This document shows, piece by piece, positions 17,501 through 24,623 of a stretch of 64,000 bases of DNA (within the stretch, counting starts at the first letter, position 1; each line of letters opens with the position of its first letter). Source of the DNA: Clostridia bacterium. GTDB lineage: Bacteria; Bacillota; Clostridia; Oscillospirales; CAG-272. Both the position numbers and the translations under genes were made by a program. The stretch spans positions 200,365-264,364 of the forward strand of contig JAFVXH010000007.1 in NCBI GenBank assembly GCA_017501225.1, in the 5' to 3' direction. The notes under the pieces are model-generated. The model saw only the letters and a list, made by a program, of their open reading frames with translations, was not told the DNA's origin and made no database searches.

Positions 17501-18232
17501 GGATGCGTTGAAGATAATGCCCGCATCCTTCGCCTCAGCCTCAACCGTTGCGCGATCCAGCTTTCCAAGCACCAGCGTCGCCGTCAGAGCCTTCGCCCCG
17601 GTCGCGTAATCGGTCTGGTAAGAGGACCAGAGCTTTGCGAGCGCCAGATTGCGCGCCTCCGCAAAGGGAACCTCACCGTTGATGTAGAATTCACGCTCAG
17701 CCGCAGAGTCCTTACCCGCGATCGGATAATAGATGAGATCGATGGAGTAAAGACCGCCGGTGCCAAGACCCATTGCGGCAACGTCCAGCGTCCAGGTGAC
17801 CGAACCGATGTCGGGAGTGTAGAGTGCGAGCTCTCCGTCAAAGGTATCGAGATAAACAAGGTCGGTCTTCTTGAAGCCTGCCGCGATGGCATCCTCCAAG
17901 GAGTTGTAGACCTTGCCGTCAGCCGTCGTCAGCTGCCAGTCGCCCGACGCCGTCAGCGTTACGGTGTTTCTCTGGTCGTCCACGAACTTCCAATCGCTCG
18001 TTGCATCCAGAGTATACTCCGTCTTGCCGCCGGCACCGACGTTGTCGAAATAGCTTGCATAGAAATCCTGGTAGTCATCGTAGGAGATGGTATTCAGGAT
18101 ATCCATGTAGTCCTCGATGCCGCCCTTCGGCTGCTCAAGTGTCGCCGCACTTGCGCCGATAACAGCACCACTCACAAGAAAAAGACATGCCAGAAGCAGA
18201 CATGCAAGCCTTGTGAACTTCTTGTTTCTCAT
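14510..18232 (-). CDS. Very large multi-domain extracellular solute-binding protein
   Basis: 1,240 residues from ATG at 18232 (AGGAGG upstream). Signal peptide MRNKKFTRLACLLLACLFL...ASA without a clear lipobox. Residues about 35-400 form an unrecognised region; about 400-560 looks like a carbohydrate-binding beta-sandwich (GGDKWKTAGQWVEYQFSV, MYDIYTRFKQSYLEGMYVCR); about 570-690 is helical; residues about 720-1130 are a family-1-type extracellular solute-binding domain (SISVWVPYGRDQANVLRNL, PSILAGMGPDAYMGLDQG, SAIVMINGTDDVESAWTFMKW). Typical sugar-binding proteins are 400-550 residues, so the N-terminal 700 residues are an addition. First gene of the operon, with a consensus promoter about 190 bases upstream. 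Confidence 0.85.
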   Translation of the reverse strand: MRNKKFTRLACLLLACLFLVSGAVIGASAATLEQPKGGIEDYMDILNTISYDDYQDFYASYFDNVGAGGKTEYTLDATSDWKFVDDQRNTVTLTASGDWQLTTADGKVYNSLEDAIAAGFKKTDLVYLDTFDGELALYTPDIGSVTWTLDVAAMGLGTGGLYSIDLIYYPIAGKDSAAEREFYINGEVPFAEARNLALAKLWSSYQTDYATGAKALTATLVLGKLDRATVEAEAKDAGIIFNASADGSALIFDQPAVITQKLSQFIEKYELRFYSVDNNDNELRPAQDQTPAWTSYTLRDSSGYYSNDFGFVLEPVDGQVQVALRGINEAIAIKEIVLRPYAPFRTYADYLAAITASVGTAQGQDIIKIEAESTTHTSTNAVYPVQDNTSAATSPASPSYIVLNTIGGDKWKTAGQWVEYQFSVNSSGMYDIYTRFKQSYLEGMYVCRSMQIFTDAESEAAYQAKIGNTAGYYNGFPFVEATELRYDYKSEWQVGALSAGHDTNADGAADSYQLYFEKGVVYTVRFEATLGSKSTLVQDIERILSALNNDYLEIIKLTGTTPDEYRDYSFSRLLPHVMNDFVDQSADLKEVSKFLKESAGVSSTYTGVCDKLVNLLDDLVRDEDSIAKNLSTLKSYVGSLGTFLTDAKTQPLQIDFFRIQPSTEKAPRAEYGFFRSIWFEFERFLQSFIRDYNSMGASGDATETSKSISVWVPYGRDQANVLRNLSTNNFTPEYKISVDLKLVNAGTLLPSILAGMGPDAYMGLDQGTVINYAIRGALANIENLDHDTVEEFEAEMHAIFNEAAMQVLGIYDADGDKHYYGLPETQDFVMMFLRMDLLADLGIEVPTTWDDIYEAQSALEANNMEIGLANNYQIFLYQMGGSLFADDGMRINLDSKTGLAAFEKLCDMYTQYSFPYAYDAANRFRSGEMPIIIASYTGLYNQLKVFATEIEGCWKFVPLPGLIDQKTGKLNNQSISSVSAIVMINGTDDVESAWTFMKWQSGDQCQVDYASEMVAIIGDSAKHSTANRKALESMPWTRAEYSEVSKQYENLASVPNYPGTYIIGRYTSFAFMAAYNNDANPRTELLRYINTINTEITRKREEFNLETLQIGQTLADKRTAQILAAIDALTAINAEKYADAISDAKYAIANKKIEQIYQAQAQFEAILEAEWKNDGEKTMQITKVNGEVITVPVHYVNVTKQTAEEKQGGYLIRKLNEHQLVYFIAECLEDTAGALATYED

Positions 18233-18423
18233 TTGCGTTTCCTCCTGCAAATCATTTGTTTGTGTTGGATCGCTCCAACCGACGTTCTTGCACCCGACAC
18301 GCACATGCGCGCGTGACCGCGATGCTCGCTTTGACCTCCTCCATACCAAGCGAGGCCTTCAAAGCCGAGGTTTTCCCCTCTTGCAAACCCGCAAAAGGGC
18401 ATAATCCCCCCATTAATGTTATA

Positions 18424-18452
18424 ATCATACCACAAAATGCGCCGTCTGTCAA
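18424..18452 (-). promoter_or_regulatory. Promoter of the seven-gene transport operon
   Basis: Minus strand TTGACA (18447-18452), 17-base spacer, TATGAT (18424-18429). Transcription from here would give a leader of about 185 bases before the solute-binding protein gene; I see no known riboswitch in that leader. Confidence 0.8.
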
Positions 18453-18589
18453 GAAAAACCTTCGCCTCTGCAATCCCTCAAAATCGGTCTTTAGCGGTCA
18501 AAAATTCATGATTTGGACAAATTTGATCGCAGAAAAGTTTACAGGTTTTTTTGAACTCCCCTCCGCCGTTTTTGATCGTTTTTTGAAAT

Positions 18590-18708
18590 GTAAATTAAAT
18601 TTACGGCATTTTGGCGGTGATTCAACGTTTCCTACGACTTTTTGGTTATTTTTTTACGACATTTTTTCTCTTTTTTCGCATAATTTCAAAAACGTAAATC
18701 AAATTTAC
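18590..18708. promoter_or_regulatory. Pair of matching 15-bp palindromes upstream of the transport operon
   Basis: GTAAATT-A-AATTTAC at 18590-18604 is a perfect 7-1-7 palindrome and GTAAATC-A-AATTTAC at 18694-18708 differs by one base. They are 104 bases apart (about ten helical turns) and 140-260 bases upstream of the transport promoter. This looks like an operator pair for a dimeric regulator. The first one resembles the GlnR/TnrA-type TGTNA-N7-TNACA pattern with one mismatch, but the regulator cannot be named. Confidence 0.5.
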
Positions 18709-18908
18709 TTGCGAACGGGGATCAAAAAAAGAGGTTTGCCAAGTATTTCCACTGTTTTGGTTGTGCAAATTGCACATTTTCGCGACCGTTTTTTCTACGC
18801 TTCGGCAATGTGCACAAAACGGCTTGGTATTTCTCATATTTTTCTCCATAATGTTCAATTTTTGGAAATCCGGAACAAAAAACGTCGGACAAAAGCAGCA
18901 AGGGAAAC

Positions 18909-18945
18909 AAAAAAAGCGGGCAGAGGACGTAAGTGTCCCCTGCCC
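18909..18945 (-). terminator. Probable terminator of the sufC-sufB transcript, beyond the 18-bp repeats
   Basis: 11-bp stem GGGCAGAGGAC / GTCCCCTGCCC with a 6-base loop. The single A-C mismatch on the plus strand becomes a G-U pair on the minus strand, and a T-rich tail (GCTTTTTTTG) follows on the minus strand only. Both facts point to minus-strand function. Confidence 0.65.
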
Positions 18946-18976
18946 TTTTGGCGGAGCGGATTTGATGCGCCGTACC

Positions 18977-19156
18977 GGTACATCTTGCCGCGCCGGTACA
19001 TCTTGCCGCGCCGGTACATCTTGCCGTGCCGGTACATCTTGCCGCGCCGGTACATCTTGCCGCGCCGGTACATCTTGCCGTGCCGGTACATCTTGCCGCA
19101 CCGATACGTCTTGTCGCACCGATACGTCTTGCCGCACCGATACGTCTTGTCGCGCC
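18977..19156. repeat. Tandem array of ten 18-bp repeats (minisatellite)
   Basis: Ten consecutive 18-base units of the form GGTACATCTTGCCGCGCC begin at 18977, 18995, 19013 and so on. The first seven start GGTACAT; the last three start GATACGT. Further single-base variation (CCGCG, CCGTG, TCGCG) occurs between units. Because 18 is a multiple of three, all frames are open across it and encode six-residue repeats (such as RAGTSC), but none has a ribosome site or protein-like flanks, so I treat it as non-coding. It lies between the sufB stop and the likely terminator. Confidence 0.95.
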
Positions 19157-19305
19157 GTTCGCAGAGCGCCTCGGCTCACTCGGATCGCGGCAGATCGCGC
19201 TCGCGCGCATTGCCTACGTTTTGCCTCCGGAGGGTGCTTTTTACGGTACGTGATGCGTTTTTTTGCAGCACGTAGTGCGTTTTCGTGGAATATTCTGCCG
19301 ATGAA

Positions 19306-20226
19306 TCAGCGCAAAAATCCGTTGATGATCTCGGCTTCGGCTTCCTTTTCGGTCAGTCCCAGCGTCATCAGCTTGATCAACTGCTCGCCTGCGATCTTTC
19401 CGATCGCGGCCTCGTGGATGAGTGCCGCCTCAACGTGATTTGCCTCGATCTGAGGGAGCGCTGTGACCTGCGCATCATCCATGATGATCGCATCGCACTC
19501 GGTGTGTCCGTTGCAACGGTTGTTGCCCTTGACACGCGAGAGGAAGGTCTGACGGCTCTGATCTCTCGCCACCGAGCGGGAAATGACGTGCGTGCCGCAG
19601 TCCTCGCCGTCAAGGTCGACCGCAAAATCAGTTTCGGCAAATTGATTGCCGTGCGTCATGATCTTTTCCTTGACGATCAGGGTAGCACCCGATTTCAGCG
19701 TTGCGCGTGTGGCTCTGCGGGTCGAATCCACGCCCTTGATCTGCGTGGTTTCCATTTCGAGGTAGCTTCCCTCCTCCAAGTGCGCCACGGTAGTGGGATT
19801 CATGACGTTTTTACCGTTTCCGTCCCCCTCGCCATAGTGCTTTTCCACATATTTCACGCGTGCATTTTTGCCTACAAAGAAGCTGTGAATGCCACTGTGT
19901 TCACTCTCACCGTCACCGCTGTTGTGAATACCGCAGCCCGCAACGATCGTAACGTCACAGTCCTCACCGATGTGGAAATCGTTGTATACCAGCTCCTTCA
20001 GCCCCGTCTGGGAAAGCAGAACGGGGATGTGTAGGCTCTCCTTTTTCGTGCCCGGCTTGATATAGATATCGATGCCCGGCTTGTCCTCCTTGGCAACGAT
20101 CGAGATGTTCTCGGAATCGTTTTTGCCGTACAGATTTCCGTTGATGCGCAAGGAATAAGCGCCCTGAGGAACCTCGTGAAGATCGGCGACCTCCGACAGT
20201 AAGCGTTTTTGTACCGAATCGATCAT
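19306..20226 (-). CDS. SufB/SufD-type Fe-S cluster scaffold (minimal SUF system)
   Basis: 306 residues starting MIDSVQKRLLSEVADL. The start at 20226 overlaps the stop of sufC (ATGA), so they are coupled. The beta-helix core of the SufB/SufD family is present (CDVTIVAGCGIHNSGDGES, MIMTHGNQ-like MTHGNQFAETDF, HVISRSVARDQSRQTF, GHTECDAIIM, HEAAIGKI). Full SufB proteins are about 470 residues; this short form with only SufC beside it matches the minimal SufBC (SMS) systems of anaerobes, in which one protein serves for both SufB and SufD. No sufS, sufU or sufE is in the window. Confidence 0.88.
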   Translation of the reverse strand: MIDSVQKRLLSEVADLHEVPQGAYSLRINGNLYGKNDSENISIVAKEDKPGIDIYIKPGTKKESLHIPVLLSQTGLKELVYNDFHIGEDCDVTIVAGCGIHNSGDGESEHSGIHSFFVGKNARVKYVEKHYGEGDGNGKNVMNPTTVAHLEEGSYLEMETTQIKGVDSTRRATRATLKSGATLIVKEKIMTHGNQFAETDFAVDLDGEDCGTHVISRSVARDQSRQTFLSRVKGNNRCNGHTECDAIIMDDAQVTALPQIEANHVEAALIHEAAIGKIAGEQLIKLMTLGLTEKEAEAEIINGFLR

Positions 20227-20939
20227 ACCCGCACCTCCTTGGTAAAGCGGCAGCCCGCCTGCGCATTCAAAAGCTCGGGCAGAATCTCGGATTTTTCTCC
20301 GTAAGCCGCCACCGTGCCGCCCGCGATCACAACGATCTTGTCGGCAATATCCAGAATTCTCTCCTGATGCGAAATGATCAGAATCGTGCCGTGCGTTCTC
20401 TCGTGCATGCCACGGAAGACCTGGATCAGATTCTGGAAGCTCCACAGGTCAATTCCCGCCTCAGGCTCGTCAAAAACCGAGAGCTTGGTGCCGCGCGCGT
20501 TGATCATTGCGATCTCGATGCGCTTGAGCTCGCCGCCCGACAAGGATTCATCTGCCTCGCGGTTGATATAATCCTTGGCGCAAAGTCCGACCTCGGAAAG
20601 ATATTTGCACGCCTCGGACACCGAGATTTTTGTTCCCGCGGCAAGGGAGATCAGATCCTTGACCGTAATTCCCTTGAAGCGCACGGGCTGCTGAAACGCA
20701 AAGCTGACGCCGCATTTTGCGCGCTCGGTGATGGATTTTTCGGTGATATCCTCGCCATCCAGCAGAATTTTGCCGGACGTGGGCATATAAATTCCCGCAA
20801 TCAACTTGGCAAGCGTGGATTTTCCGCTGCCGTTGGGGCCTGTGATCGCCACGAAGCGATCGTCGATCTGCAGATTGACGTCCTTCAGGATTACCTTTCC
20901 GTCCTCCGTCTGATAGGACAAATTTATTAACTCTAACAT
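20223..20939 (-). CDS. sufC: SufC-type Fe-S cluster assembly ATPase
   Basis: 238 residues of an ABC-type ATPase: Walker A GPNGSGKST, signature ESLSGGELKRIEIA, Walker B SVFDEPEAGIDL, and switch region ISHQERIL. The ESLSGGELKR signature with the EPEAGID Walker B is characteristic of SufC rather than importers. It supplies ATP-driven conformational change to the SufB-type scaffold. First gene of the two-gene operon with a strong promoter just upstream. Confidence 0.9.
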   Translation of the reverse strand: MLELINLSYQTEDGKVILKDVNLQIDDRFVAITGPNGSGKSTLAKLIAGIYMPTSGKILLDGEDITEKSITERAKCGVSFAFQQPVRFKGITVKDLISLAAGTKISVSEACKYLSEVGLCAKDYINREADESLSGGELKRIEIAMINARGTKLSVFDEPEAGIDLWSFQNLIQVFRGMHERTHGTILIISHQERILDIADKIVVIAGGTVAAYGEKSEILPELLNAQAGCRFTKEVRV

Positions 20940-20974
20940 TTATTTCTACCTCTTTCAGTTTGTTTTAACATTGT

Positions 20975-21003
20975 ATTATACCTCTCTTTATGCGGTTTTG
21001 CAA
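20975..21003 (-). promoter_or_regulatory. Promoter of the sufC-sufB operon
   Basis: Minus strand TTGCAA (20998-21003), 17-base spacer, perfect TATAAT (20975-20980), about 30 bases before the sufC start. No obvious IscR/SufR-like palindrome was seen. Confidence 0.75.
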
Positions 21004-21175
21004 TACGGCAAGCTCATTTTGTGTGTTAATTTTCCGTGAACATCCGCTCTTTTTCTCGGTTTTCTTCACTCCTTATACCTCGTTTTTGTCCCTATTTTTA
21101 GAATTAGAATTGTTTTTATTCTAATTTTATTCTTCAAAAAAGAGCAAAATAAGGACATTTTTGCTGATTTGAACC

Positions 21176-22591
21176 TTATTTTGCCCGTTTTTGATCAAAA
21201 GGAAGCAGGTCGAACACCTTAAAAATATCTCCTGCCCCCATCACGATGACAAGATCCCCCGCCCGTGCTTCTTGGCACAAAGCCTTGGCAAGGCAATCGA
21301 AGCCTCCGCAGTAAGCAGCGTGCTCGCCGATGGCGTCCGCCAATGCCTCGGAGGTGATCCCCGTCGGATTTTCCTCTCTCGCGGCGTAAATATCGGCAAA
21401 AAATACCTTGTCGGCACCCCGGAACGCCCGTACGAATCCGTCAAAGAGCCCCACGGTACGGCTGTAGGTATGCGGTTGGTAGGCGCATATCACGCGGGAA
21501 AAGCCCATCTGCTTTGCTCCCGCGATGGTTGCGGCGATCTCGTCTGGATGGTGCGCGTAATCATCATAGACAACAGCACCGTTCAGGCTTCCCTTTTTCT
21601 CCATGCGCCGATGCGCCCCCGCAAAGGACAGAAGCCCTGCTTGGATGCTCTCCATCGGCATACCGCAAAGGTGTGCGGCGCTTGCCGCCGCCAAAGCGTT
21701 GTAGACCGAATGAATTCCGCAGACCTGCAATCGAATCCTTCCAAGAAGCTCGTTTTTGCGGTAAAAATCGAATTCCGCGCCGTCTGCGTGCAGAGTGAGG
21801 CTCTGCGCGGAGAAATCCGCTTCACACAGGATCCCGAAGGTGTACGTCCGTCCCTCAAAATCCGAAAACGCGCGCACACTCTCCGCGTCATCCGCATTGC
21901 AAAGCAGGATCCCGTTCTCTCCCGTCCGCGCGGCGAAGGCGCGGAAGGAGGCGCGAATTTGCTCCATGCTATGAAAATAATCCACGTGGTCCATGCCGAT
22001 GTTGAGCACAATGGCAAGCGTTGGGTTGAAATCCAGGAAGGAATCCATGTATTCGCAGGCTTCAAATATAAAATGCGCGCGCGACTGTCCGATGCGGCAG
22101 GAGGAATGCTCCTGACCCGAGAGCTCGGCACCGCAAAGCACCGTGGGGTCGCCTCCCTGACAGAAGATGGCGTCGCACATCGCGGTACAGGTGCTTTTTC
22201 CGTGCATGCCCGAAACGCCGATCCGTACGTCGAAATACATCATCAGATATCCAAGATAATCCGCACGGGAGAACAGATGCTTTCCCAGCCTCTTTGCGGC
22301 AAGATACTCGGGGTTTTGCTCGTCAATGGCAACGGTGTACACCACCGCGTCGTAGCCCGTCACGTGATCGGCGTCATGCCCCGCAAACACCTTGATCCCG
22401 TGTGCGGACAATTCCCTTGTGATCTCGCTGCTTCCCCGATCCGAGCCGCCGACGGTATATCCCGCCTTCGCGGAGATGCGCGCAAGCGCCGACATGCTGA
22501 TGCCGCCGATCCCGATAAAGAAGATGCTTCTGCAATCCTTCATTGCATTTTGAATATACGTAGCACCGTAGTGCGTGTTTGAAACGGACAT
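21176..22591 (-). CDS. murC: UDP-N-acetylmuramate--L-alanine ligase
   Basis: 471 residues from ATG at 22591 (AAAGGAG upstream). N-terminal Rossmann domain FFIGIGGISMSALARI, ATP-binding loop VSGMHGKSTCTAM, central HRRMEKKG and DYAHHPDEI motifs, and C-terminal FQPHTYSR-like AYQPHTYSR all identify MurC. It adds L-alanine to UDP-MurNAc in the first cytoplasmic peptide step of peptidoglycan synthesis. It stands alone, divergent from spoVG, and not in a division and cell wall cluster. Confidence 0.95.
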   Translation of the reverse strand: MSVSNTHYGATYIQNAMKDCRSIFFIGIGGISMSALARISAKAGYTVGGSDRGSSEITRELSAHGIKVFAGHDADHVTGYDAVVYTVAIDEQNPEYLAAKRLGKHLFSRADYLGYLMMYFDVRIGVSGMHGKSTCTAMCDAIFCQGGDPTVLCGAELSGQEHSSCRIGQSRAHFIFEACEYMDSFLDFNPTLAIVLNIGMDHVDYFHSMEQIRASFRAFAARTGENGILLCNADDAESVRAFSDFEGRTYTFGILCEADFSAQSLTLHADGAEFDFYRKNELLGRIRLQVCGIHSVYNALAAASAAHLCGMPMESIQAGLLSFAGAHRRMEKKGSLNGAVVYDDYAHHPDEIAATIAGAKQMGFSRVICAYQPHTYSRTVGLFDGFVRAFRGADKVFFADIYAAREENPTGITSEALADAIGEHAAYCGGFDCLAKALCQEARAGDLVIVMGAGDIFKVFDLLPFDQKRAK

Positions 22592-22722
22592 GGCATCTCC
22601 TTTCTGCCCATCGGCAAGCGTTGAAGGTGGGAAGGCGTTCCTCCACACCAAAATACAGAAAAGGCTATTTCTGCTTCAAGGGATGAAAAAATTCCCGAAT
22701 TCACAAAAATATGCGCTTTTCA

Positions 22723-22753
22723 TTGAATAATTATCACAAAAAAACTTTATAAT
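22723..22753 (+). promoter_or_regulatory. Possible spoVG promoter
   Basis: TATAAT at 22748-22753 with TTGAAT at 22723-22728 and a long 19-base spacer. The -10 box is perfect, the -35 weak. In Bacillus spoVG is sigma-H dependent; I could not recognise a clear sigma-H site. Confidence 0.45.
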
Positions 22754-22798
22754 AGAGTCAGTAACAGTTCCAATTTTATCACGAACGGAGGATTTTTT

Positions 22799-23098
22799 AT
22801 GCAAATCACAGATATCAAGGTCCGAAAGCTGTTTGACGAGGGACCGATGAAGGCCATCGTTTCGGTCACCTTTGACGGTCAGCTTGCCGTGCACGATATC
22901 AAGGTCATCAACGCACGTGACAAGTTTTTTATCGTTATGCCCAGCCGCAAAAATCCCGATGAGAGCTACCGCGACATCGTACATCCCATCAACGCGCAGT
23001 TCCGTGGGATGCTGGAGGAAGCCGTGATCGCCGCATACGAGGAGGCGGTCAGGGAGGCTGCCGAGAACGGAGCCTTAGAGGAAATGCAAACCGTATAA
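22799..23098 (+). CDS. spoVG: Septation/sporulation regulator SpoVG
   Basis: 99 residues beginning MQITDIKVRKLFDEGPMKAIVSVTFDG, with the FVMPSRK-like FIVMPSRKNPDESYRDIVHP motif and INAQFR that define SpoVG. The protein is a small nucleic-acid-binding dimer affecting septation, sporulation and other processes. ACGGAGGA ribosome site. The following hairpin ends the transcript. Strong match over the full length. Confidence 0.97.
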   Translation: MQITDIKVRKLFDEGPMKAIVSVTFDGQLAVHDIKVINARDKFFIVMPSRKNPDESYRDIVHPINAQFRGMLEEAVIAAYEEAVREAAENGALEEMQTV

Positions 23099-23110
23099 GA
23101 CGGATCCCAC

Positions 23111-23146
23111 AAAAGCACTTCGCGATTTCGCGAGGTGCTTTTTTAT
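23111..23146 (+). terminator. spoVG terminator
   Basis: AAAAGCACTTCGCG / CGCGAGGTGCTTTT stem (one G-U) with a 4-base loop and a T run that reaches the last codons of the convergent phosphodiesterase gene. Confidence 0.9.
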
Positions 23147-23667
23147 GACAGACTTCCGTGCGAAAAAAGCACCGTGTCCCTTGTCAGCAGCAGCGTTCCA
23201 AAGCTACCGCCGCCATATCCCGACGCGATCGAGCCCGGGTTAAAGAGATACAGAGGTCGCGCAAGCGTTTGCCCGAGGAGCTCCTCGCCCGCAGAAAAGG
23301 TACGCAGCGTCGGACGGTGCGTATGCCCGAACAGCACGATATCCGCTCCCGCGGCAAGCGCGTGCCGCAAAAGATGCTCCTCTCCGCTTTTGACGGAGAA
23401 TTTGTGCCCGTGCGTCAGTAATATCGTATGCCCCAAAAGCGCCGTCAGGCACTCCGTGGGCGGATTTTTTCCATCCCCCAGGGGAGAAAACCAATCGCAG
23501 TTTCCCGTCACACGGTAAAGCGAGGCATTCGCGGTATCCAGGGCGTCAAAATCGCGCAGCCCGTCCCCCAAAAAGAAAACGGCTTCGGGGGATTTTACTT
23601 GATGGGAGAGCACCTGCTGCATTCCCGCACGGTTGCCGTGCGAATCTGAAAAGATGATCGCCTCCAT
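23143..23667 (-). CDS. YfcE/MJ0936-type metallophosphoesterase
   Basis: 174 residues. Calcineurin-like motifs in order: SDSHGN, FLGDGLRDFD, GNCDW, LTHGHKF and FGHTHRP, which ligate the two metals. Length and motif spacing match the small YfcE/MJ0936 phosphodiesterases, which in clostridia often follow rdgB/rph; here it is alone and converges on spoVG. Physiological substrate unknown. Confidence 0.9.
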   Translation of the reverse strand: MEAIIFSDSHGNRAGMQQVLSHQVKSPEAVFFLGDGLRDFDALDTANASLYRVTGNCDWFSPLGDGKNPPTECLTALLGHTILLTHGHKFSVKSGEEHLLRHALAAGADIVLFGHTHRPTLRTFSAGEELLGQTLARPLYLFNPGSIASGYGGGSFGTLLLTRDTVLFSHGSLS

Positions 23668-23707
23668 GCGCTCCTCCCCCTTGCCTGCATTTTTTCATCC
23701 GTCCATT

Positions 23708-23736
23708 ATTATAGCATTTTTTAGCCGCCTTGTCTA
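23708..23736 (-). promoter_or_regulatory. Promoter of the phosphodiesterase gene
   Basis: Minus strand TAGACA (23731-23736), 17-base spacer, TATAAT (23708-23713), about 40 bases before the start codon. Confidence 0.65.
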
Positions 23737-23828
23737 CCGCTTTTCGCAAAAAAAGGAGGACTTTTCACCCAAATTTCATCCTCGCCATATACTGCTCCTG
23801 AAAACAAAAACGAAAAAGGAGAATTGCT

Positions 23829-24059
23829 ATGGAATTGGATAGAAAAATGTTAGACCGTCTGCTTCGCATGAACGACGAGCAGCTCTCACAGCTCATCCGT
23901 CAGATTGCCGCCGAGGGTGGCATTGATCCCGCCTCTCTCGGTATCAACCCCGAAAACGTGCAAAGCATTCGCGCAGCCCTGGGAGGCGCTACCGAGGAGG
24001 ACATCGCGCGCCTGAATGAGATCTATGCCGATTACAGGCAAAATCGGCGCTCGCGCTGA
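23829..24059 (+). CDS. Small conserved-looking acidic protein of unknown function
   Basis: 76 residues, MELDRKMLDRLLRMNDEQLSQL, soluble and mostly helical, with two predicted helical hairpins (about 5-30 and 40-70). AAAAGGAG ribosome site seven bases before ATG. It opens a run of three unknown genes that all point the same way; gaps of 26 and 13 bases between them imply an operon. No domain recognised. Confidence 0.7.
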   Translation: MELDRKMLDRLLRMNDEQLSQLIRQIAAEGGIDPASLGINPENVQSIRAALGGATEEDIARLNEIYADYRQNRRSR

Positions 24060-24085
24060 TACACGTGAACCGACAGGAGGTTTTT

Positions 24086-24610
24086 ATGGAGGAAAGTAAT
24101 CAGTCCGCAAGGACAGAAAATCAATCCACGCCCCCGATTGGAGCGATTTTGCAGGGGATCGGACAAAATCCCGAAATGCTTGCGCGCCTTGGCAGCATCA
24201 TGGAGGCACTGAAGGGGCAAGGCATACCCACGTCGCAGGCACAGGAGGCACAAGCACCGTCCCCCGCCGCCGAAGAACGGCAGGTCCCCCCTGATACAGC
24301 ATCCGTTCCCGCGTCGTCGGAAGGGGTACATCCGGCAGGGGCTCCCGGCATCGACGGACTTTCCGCGCTCCTTTCCAATCCCGCGATGCTCGAAAAGCTC
24401 CCCTCGATGCTCTCGGCAATGAGGCCTATGCTCGCGACTGCGGGTGCGGGAGGTACGCAGGAAAAGCATCCGGCGCCCTCCCCCGCATGCTGCCGCGACA
24501 ATCTGCTCCTCTCTCTCCGCCCCTTTTTGTCGCCCCCCAGACAGACGGCGCTCGATTCCATCCTGAAAATTGCAAAGCTTGGCGCCATGCTTGAGCAGAT
24601 CAAACCGTAG
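24086..24610 (+). CDS. Proline/alanine-rich protein of unknown function
   Basis: 174 residues from ATG at 24086, directly after ACAGGAGG. An N-terminal helical part (IGAILQGIGQNPEMLARLG) is followed by a low-complexity Pro/Ala/Ser/Gln linker (about 50-95) and a second helical part, ending in LLLSLRPFLSPPRQTALDSILKIAKLG. No signal peptide or membrane segment. The C-terminal motif recalls small uncharacterised clostridial proteins, but no function can be given. Confidence 0.65.
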   Translation: MEESNQSARTENQSTPPIGAILQGIGQNPEMLARLGSIMEALKGQGIPTSQAQEAQAPSPAAEERQVPPDTASVPASSEGVHPAGAPGIDGLSALLSNPAMLEKLPSMLSAMRPMLATAGAGGTQEKHPAPSPACCRDNLLLSLRPFLSPPRQTALDSILKIAKLGAMLEQIKP

Positions 24611-24623
24611 GAGGTGACGCAAT

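Larger units (their letters stand above)
18233..19305. other. 1.07-kb intergenic region between suf and transport operons
   Basis: No convincing gene. From left to right it contains the leader and promoter of the transport operon (to 18452), an AT-rich stretch with the palindrome pair (18590-18708), a T-rich section, the minus-strand terminator hairpin (18909-18945), the 18-bp repeat array and about 150 bases of GC-rich sequence leading to the sufB stop codon. Long open frames here are produced by the repeat. Confidence 0.8.

Noticed and set aside
18646..19275. Several long open frames across the 18-bp repeat on both strands (such as repeated RAGTSC or RQDVPA proteins)
   Set aside because: They arise because the repeat length is a multiple of three. 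None has a ribosome site or a plausible flanking sequence, and they overlap a terminator and promoter region.
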